A DNA stretch of 64,000 nt from Symbiodinium natans (lineage: Eukaryota; Sar; Dinophyceae; Suessiales; Symbiodiniaceae), in the NCBI GenBank assembly GCA_905221605.1, contig CAJNDS010002734.1, positions 62,001-126,000 of the forward strand, in the 5' to 3' direction. The position numbers and the translations under genes were made by a program. This document shows, one piece after another, positions 10,957 through 17,700 of the stretch. The notes under the pieces were generated by a model, which was given only the letters and a program-made list of their open reading frames with translations, was not told where the DNA came from and searched no databases. How positions within the stretch are numbered: position 1 is the stretch's first letter; each line of letters begins with the position of its first letter.

Positions 10957-11767
10957 GAGTCTTCAGGAGGTCTATGACTTTCTATGACCGGAGAGCTAGG
11001 CCAAACTTGCAGAGAATTGCTATAGCAAAGCATCACAAGCGGCCATCCCCCATGCCTCTCCGCCGCTCTTGTCAGGACTGGCAGACTTTCGTCGCTTGCG
11101 CGTACGTGGAGCACCCTTGCCTGCACATCTGCAGAACAAGACTTGGAAACCAGCCGAAGACGGCAGTACAAACCTGGAACTTGTACTGAAAACAGATGGC
11201 TTAAGCTCTACATCTGCCATTTGCCATGCTATAAACAAATGCCTTAAGAACCCGAAGCCTACTTTTTGCAGTTTAAGTATGTAAAGCCTGAAATCGGGTT
11301 TGGGGTGGTAGACGGGACTCTTCCTGCCTCCTCCTCCAGCATGATGGCGCTTAGTTCCCGCCCAAGTGCGTTCTGGAGGCATCATGCCGTGTCGAGTCAG
11401 AGTACGCGGCTAGCACAGTAGCCTTCTGAACCTATAGAGTCATAACCTGTCCTTGCTCAGAAACGCCGTTCAGTGGTCCAGGGTTGTTTTTGTCGGCACT
11501 GCACGTGCCCTCAGCTGCTTGAGCCAGATGCAGGGCTCCAGGAATTCAAGCAGCCACTGGGACTGGGAGCAAGTGAAGGGAGCGAAAATCGAAGACTCAG
11601 GAAGACGGTCAGCACATCTTTTACCGTGCCATCGCTTCCAAGACAGCCCTTATGTCAGGGACTTTGCCCCATGTACTGGCTTCAGCTGGACTCTCGCATT
11701 TGCGAAGATCCAGTGGCACGGCGGCACAAGAACTCAAGTCGCCTACAGAACAGGCCTACAACAAACA
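10957..11767. other. Unique DNA with unresolved coding potential
   Basis: Several frames on both strands look protein-like, for example minus-strand VLHVRASDESLPVLTRAAER near 11,020-11,110 and a second minus frame at 11,069-11,385. Their signals conflict and I recognise no family. The block lies downstream of the channel gene's stop and may hold its 3' UTR or the next gene. Confidence 0.3.
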
Positions 11768-11880
11768 ACTCTATACTCCCCTTAGAACCTTAATAAACAA
11801 AATATGTTAATACCCTCTTGGGTTTTATATGAAAAAATAAAAATAATTCCAAAGGGGGATTTATAACTGAGTCTGGCAGT
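11768..11880. mobile_element. Family F element, copy 1
   Basis: About 113 bp starting ACTATACTCCCCTTAGA. The internal CCTCTTGGG(T/C)TTTATAT and the end CAAAGGGGGAT resemble 59,756-59,870 throughout (about 80% by eye). AAGGGGGAT is a loose inverse of the CTCCCCTTA start. Confidence 0.65.
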
Positions 11881-11921
11881 CCCAATGCTTATGGATCATC
11901 AAAGCTGTAGTGCCTCCATGC

Positions 11922-12497
11922 CTACAGCGATAGCTGAAACGTGCTGGCCTGCCTGGCGTGCCCATGCTTTCGCAGCCTTGCTTCTGCAAGAATGCCGCGA
12001 CGGACAGCAACACGCACACAGTAGCGCCGGACGATTTGCCCAAGTCGGGGACAAGTAACGCTGTGCTTCGCAATAACATCCATGAAGTCGTCGCGTGAAA
12101 GGCATAGAACTTCCATGTACGTCAATGCATAGCCATGCACAGGGCGCACCATGGATTTGTCGGATAATACGAAATCTTCGCCCCACACGCTGCCCTTATG
12201 CTCAAGTCTGCTTGACCGCAGCACGAGGCCTTTGGACAAGATGCTCAGCACACGGAGCGTGGTCAGAAACTCCCCTTGTGCATAGGCCACGTTCTTGAGC
12301 TGGCGCACGATGTCCGCGATGCACGCGCGGTACGGCGCCACGGAGATTCCTTGGCCTTGGAGCTCCTCGATCTTCCGGACAAAGCGGTTGAAAAAGGTCA
12401 CGCGCTCCAACCAGGGGAAGTTCACCACCGTAGCGACCTCCGCCTTCAACTGAGGGCTCATGGCATCGAGCAGCGATTGCTGGGTGAGGTGCCTCGC
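11922..12497 (-). CDS. Channel terminal exon: CNBD-like domain
   Basis: 576 bp including TAG at 11,922-11,924. Starts [20 protein letters not shown] after ATCAG. The beta-roll region contains [20 protein letters not shown] and [19 protein letters not shown], typical of the end of a CNBD. Only about 30 residues follow, so either the channel has a short tail or a further exon was missed. Confidence 0.85.
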   Translation of the reverse strand, partial: ARHLTQQSLLDAMSPQLKAEVATVVNFPWLERVTFFNRFVRKIEELQGQGISVAPYRACIADIVRQLKNVAYAQGEFLTTLRVLSILSKGLVLRSSRLEHKGSVWGEDFVLSDKSMVRPVHGYALTYMEVLCLSRDDFMDVIAKHSVTCPRLGQIVRRYCVRVAVRRGILAEARLRKHGHARQASTFQLSL

Positions 12498-14712
12498 CTG
12501 ATCCTAGTTCATGGTTGGGAGAAGATCAAAAATTTAAATTTATATATTCCTTAATTGGGTTTAAGTACCCTTAAAAAAGGTAAGATGGTACCCAACTATA
12601 TGACAAAGGATCTCGGTTGTGCAGGAAGAACTCCCGCACCCGCGCCTTCAGCTGGTGTGGAAGATGCTCCTCTTCCATCATCATGTTCAGGTGGTGCATT
12701 CCTTTTCTTTGTGGCACACCCATTTTTTTTTTTTTTTTTTGGGGGGGGGGGGGGGGGCGACTCTTTAAAACCCGACAGAAGAACGGACTGGTGGAAGATG
12801 AAGCTGTCTAGAAGGCATTCATTGGGTTCTAGTGGAGCTACCGGACTCGAGAGCTCCAAAGGGTTTCGGGTTTAGGGCAAGAGAGGACCGAGGCTCTCTG
12901 GCGGAATTCTTGACTCTCAGCATTGATGTCCGCCACAATTGTGCAGACCTGGCCGATGACGTAGGCCCAACAAAGTCCCGAGAGCCTTCGCGGCGCAAAG
13001 TGTAGGCTGCTCTGCAAAAAGGGCCCCCCCCTCGTTTAGAACAGCCGCCAACGACTCAAGTGTATCCTACAGATCGCGCGTATGACATTGGAGGGGTTTC
13101 CGCATGGCAATGTGCAGCCCGTGCAGGACTTCTCCGACAATGCCTTCCCCTACCGATGACTGCAACTGGGGCCTTTCCTGCATGTCCAACCGCCTCAACC
13201 CCTCTAAACCCTAAACCCTTTTTGCAACCGGGCTGGGGGACCAGCCAGTACTGAAACCCTAAACCCTAAACCCTAAACCCGAAACCCTAAACCCTTTTAC
13301 AGCAGGCCTCGGTTCACAGCAGCCCGGTTCCAGCATCACGCTCACTAGCGAGCATAACCCTAAACCCTAAACCCTAAACCCTAAACTCTACACTCTCTAA
13401 ACTCAGATCAGGAACATAACCATCATGGTGCACACAATGCGCTCCAAGATGTTCTGGGGGCCGAGATCGCCATACCCAACTGATGTCATGGTGTAGCCTC
13501 AGGGCCAGCCCCTTAACATGATCTCTTTGGGGTTTAGGGTTTAGGAGTTTAGGGTTTAGGGTTTAGGGTTTAGGGCCTGAGGACTACGATTAGAATGACT
13601 AGATATATCGGTCTCTCTCCACTCCTTCTCTTTTTCTTCTTCTCCCACTTTCTCCCTCCCTTCTCCTACATGTCGCAGTGAATTTCTACATACCCCGCCA
13701 TGCTCAGCGACAGTGCGCAAAGCGCGCTGTTGCAACTAGGACGGCGTGGGAGTCACGCAGAATTTTGGGATTCGCTTCCGGACGCGAGATCTGGGAAGCA
13801 CACGCAGACTTCGGGAGGATGCTGGAGTATGGAGTTGCAATTTCTCCCATGCATATTACCGTGGAGTAGATGCCAAAATTTGCCGAGGCACTGCAGAAAT
13901 AGAAGGCTGCAATGTAGGTGCGTAGCGAGCTGTTTTCTTCGAATCCTGTCACAGCAAGCTGCCGGCATGCCAACTCTTTACGCATTCTCAGTCGGTTTAG
14001 GGTTAGGGGTTTAGGGGGTTTAGGATTTAGGGTTTATGGTTTAGGGTGTGTTACACTGCCAGGTTCCAGGAGTTCGGCACTCTAGCCACTCTAGTCACTG
14101 AGTCAGACTCAGCTTGTGTCGGTCAATTAAATACACAAGGCAAGTGGCCAAATCGTTGATCCACTTCTGCGATGTCGTCGATCCAGCGAGGAAATTCCTG
14201 GCGCACGATGTCAAGCGTGTGCTGTAGAGCAGGCCGTTGCCACGCTTGGAGGTTCATTGGGTACTCATAAGTAGGGTTAGAAGTAGGGGAACTATGGTTG
14301 TAACCTTATTTAGGGTACTTAGACGCCCACTCAGAAGTACCCATGAACCTTCACGCATGCAGGAAGGCAATCCCTAAACCGTAACCCTAAACCCTGAACC
14401 CTAAACCCTGAACGCCTCGTCGACGACCTGTAGCGTCATAGCCCAAACGCATGCCAACCAATGGCAGATCATCGCCAAAACGCCGAGAAAGCGTACCAGC
14501 GCAAGCTGCTGTTGGTACGGGATGGAGTATGGGATCTCGATTTTGTGAAGTATCCTGCCCAGTTTCTTGTGTGGTCTGTGCCTTATGTTGAGACCTGGTA
14601 ACCTATCATAAATATTATATATATATATATACATATGCATGCATACATATATGTAAAAAAACAAATACGTATATCTATATCTATATATTTTTATGCATAT
14701 ATGTAAAGCAAA

Positions 14713-14744
<32 letters not shown>

Positions 14745-17700
14745 GCCCAAACCCGCCCCGAAACAACAGTCACCGGACATGACTTGTTGTCCCAGGAAAA
14801 CTAGCTTTACGGGGGTAAAAGGAGGGACCCCCAGAAGCCTAATCTTATTCCCCTAAAATAACCCCTACATATACCTTATATAGTCCCTACATACCTATGT
14901 AGCCTCTAAATACCCCCTAAACAACCCCTAAGGTCCCTTAGAAGGGTCCCTCCTTTAGTCCCTTAGTTTAGGGTTTAGGGTTTAGGGTTTAGGGTTTAGG
15001 GTTTAGGGTTTAGGGTTTAGGGTTTAGGGTTTAGGGTTTAGGGTTCAGGGTTCAGGGGGTTTATGGTTGATTATGCCTCTTGACAGCTAGAAACCAGCTC
15101 GTGACTTCTCGGACCCTGCAACCATTGCGCTCCATTGCAGCTCTTCGCTTCGGCCCGGAAATTGCTCAAAAGCAAAATAAACCCTAAACCCTTAAACCGT
15201 TTTGTAGCAGGCCCCTAAACCCTAAACCCTAAACCCTAAACCCTAAACCCTAAACCCTAAACCCTAAACCCTAAACCCTAAACCCTAAACCCTAAACCCT
15301 AAACCCTAAACCCTAAACCTAAACCCACCTCGACGGCTTCGCCAGGCGCAGCATCTTCAGCATCCACAGGACGCGAATCAAGCGCGTGATGCCAGCCGAT
15401 GCGGAGTATTCTGCTTGAAGGACACCTATCAGACCAAACTCCCGAATATTTCTTAATATTCTTGATATTCATATCCTCAATATCATTAGCCAATTATTCG
15501 TTTTTATCAAAAGTATCAGTATTAGTAGTCTTACTCAAACGATTAATTTTAAAATATGACGAATATGCTTAATGTGACTAGGCTATTCATATTATCAACA
15601 TGATGAAGACTACAAATATCGCTAGTATTATCGATATTGATTTTATCAAGGAGGTTTGTAAAAACGACTTTGAACTTTTTTCGACTTTGAGTTTCTGGTT
15701 GGGGGTAGGGTTGAAATGTTCAGAGGTTGTTCTCGTGGAGCCTGGGGTCTAGAAGCTTATAAGGCTGTGGGTTTACGGGCTTGGAGATGCATTGTTGATG
15801 ATGGTGATGATGGTGATGATGTAGGGCGGGTAGAAGGGCTTCAAAGAAACAGGTGCTTGGGGGTTTACGTGTTTCAGGGCGTCGAGTTTCGGATCCAAAG
15901 CTTGGGTTTGGGCTGCCGGGTTTAGCTGGTTGCGGTGGGGGGTAGGGGGTGGGGGGTGGGGGGTTGCGCGGCTGCCGGCTGCCGCCGCGGACCAAAGCCT
16001 TGCGTGGCAAGGCGGGGGCCTTCGGGTTTGCGGTTGGCCTTTAGATTTTTCCAGCGAGACCTTGCTGGTCTTGGCTGCCTTCCTTGCAACGGCCCAATCC
16101 CGCGACCCGGACATGGCGGCAGGTCACAGCCACAGCTTGAGCAGACAGAGGGCTGATGAGCATACCGCAGTACAGGAAGGCTGGACTTGTATCCGGCCCT
16201 GCGGAAGAGAAAGACCAAAACCCACAGCAAGGCACGACTGTCATGTGCAAAGCCAGAGTTTTTCAAATTTATCACCGGCCCCCTGGCCCTCAGTCAATCT
16301 GACAACTTTTCTCATCCACGGGGTCGGATACAAATCCGGCCATACGGCCCCTCATGAGTCGGTGGTTTGTGTTTACTCCACGGGGCCGGATATAAATCCG
16401 GCCCCTTTGCCCTCAATCGGACGACTTTCGTCATCCACGGGGTCGGATACAAATCCGGGCATCCGGTCCGGCCCTGCGAGGAATCTGAGAACTCTTGGCA
16501 TCCACGGGGCCGGATACAAATCCGATCTTCCGGCCTCGTGGATGAGAAAATGCGAAGACAACTTGAAGGTTTGACTGTGCAAGGCCAGTGTGTTTTTTTT
16601 CCTTGGCTAGTACAGTCGGATACAAATCCGACCGTACATGCGCTGGGGCTGTCCGAGGGTTTTTTGGGGGCCCCATGGGCAAATACCTTCGCGTGGCTGA
16701 GCGTTAGTACAGGCGGATACTCATCCCACCGTACATCCCCGGTGAAAAAAAAAACCTGGCTTTGCACATGAAAGTCGTGCCGTCATGTGGTTTTCAGCTT
16801 TTGTCATCCACGGGGCCGGATACAAATCCGACCGTGCATCCCCGGTGTCGTTTAGCTTTTCTCATCCACGGGGCCGGATACAAATCCGACCGCGCGTCCC
16901 CAGTGATACAAAAACTGGCTTTGCACATGACAGTCGTGCCTTCATGTGGTGCTTAGCTTTTCTCATCCACGGGGCCGGATACAAATCCGACCGCACATCC
17001 CCGGTGATAAATTTGAAAAACTCTGGCTTTGCACATGACAGTCGTGCCTTGCTGTGGGTTTTGGTCTTTCTCTTCCGCAGGGCCGGATACAAGTCCAGCC
17101 TTCCTGTACTGCGGTATGCTCATCAGCCCTCTGTCTGCTCAAGCTGTGGCTGTGACCTGCCGCCATGTCCGGGTCGCGGGATTGGGCCGTTGCAAGGAAG
17201 GCAGCCAAGACCAGCAAGGTCTCGCTGGAAAAATCTAAAGGCCAACCGCAAACCCGAAGGCCCCCGCCTTGCCACGCAAGGCTTTGGTCCGCGGCGGCAG
17301 CCGGCAGCCGCGCAACCCCCCACCCCCCACCCCCTACCCCCCACCGCAACCAGCTAAACCCGGCAGCCCAAACCCAAGCTTTGGATCCGAAACTCGACGC
17401 CCTGAAACACGTAAACCCCCAAGCACCTGTTTCTTTGAAGCCCTTCTACCCGCCCTACATCATCACCATCATCACCATCATCAACAATGCATCTCCAAGC
17501 CCGTAAACCCACAGCCTTATAAGCTTCTAGACCCCAGGCTCCACGAGAACAACCTCTGAACATTTCAACCCTACCCCCAACCAGAAACTCAAAGTCGAAA
17601 AAAGTCGTTTTTACAAACCTCCTTGATTTTTTGATTGATATGATGAATATCAATAATATCAATAATATCAATAATATCACTAATATCAATAATATCAATA

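Noticed and set aside
17123-17349. Minus-strand gene in the right arm
   Set aside because: Same sequence as the left arm frame; no splice framework and no family resemblance.
15720-17559. His8-containing and ICIRPRG-repeat proteins, each present twice
   Set aside because: The pairs are the two arms of the inverted repeat read on opposite strands. The His run is a CAT microsatellite and ICIRPRG is the translated palindrome.
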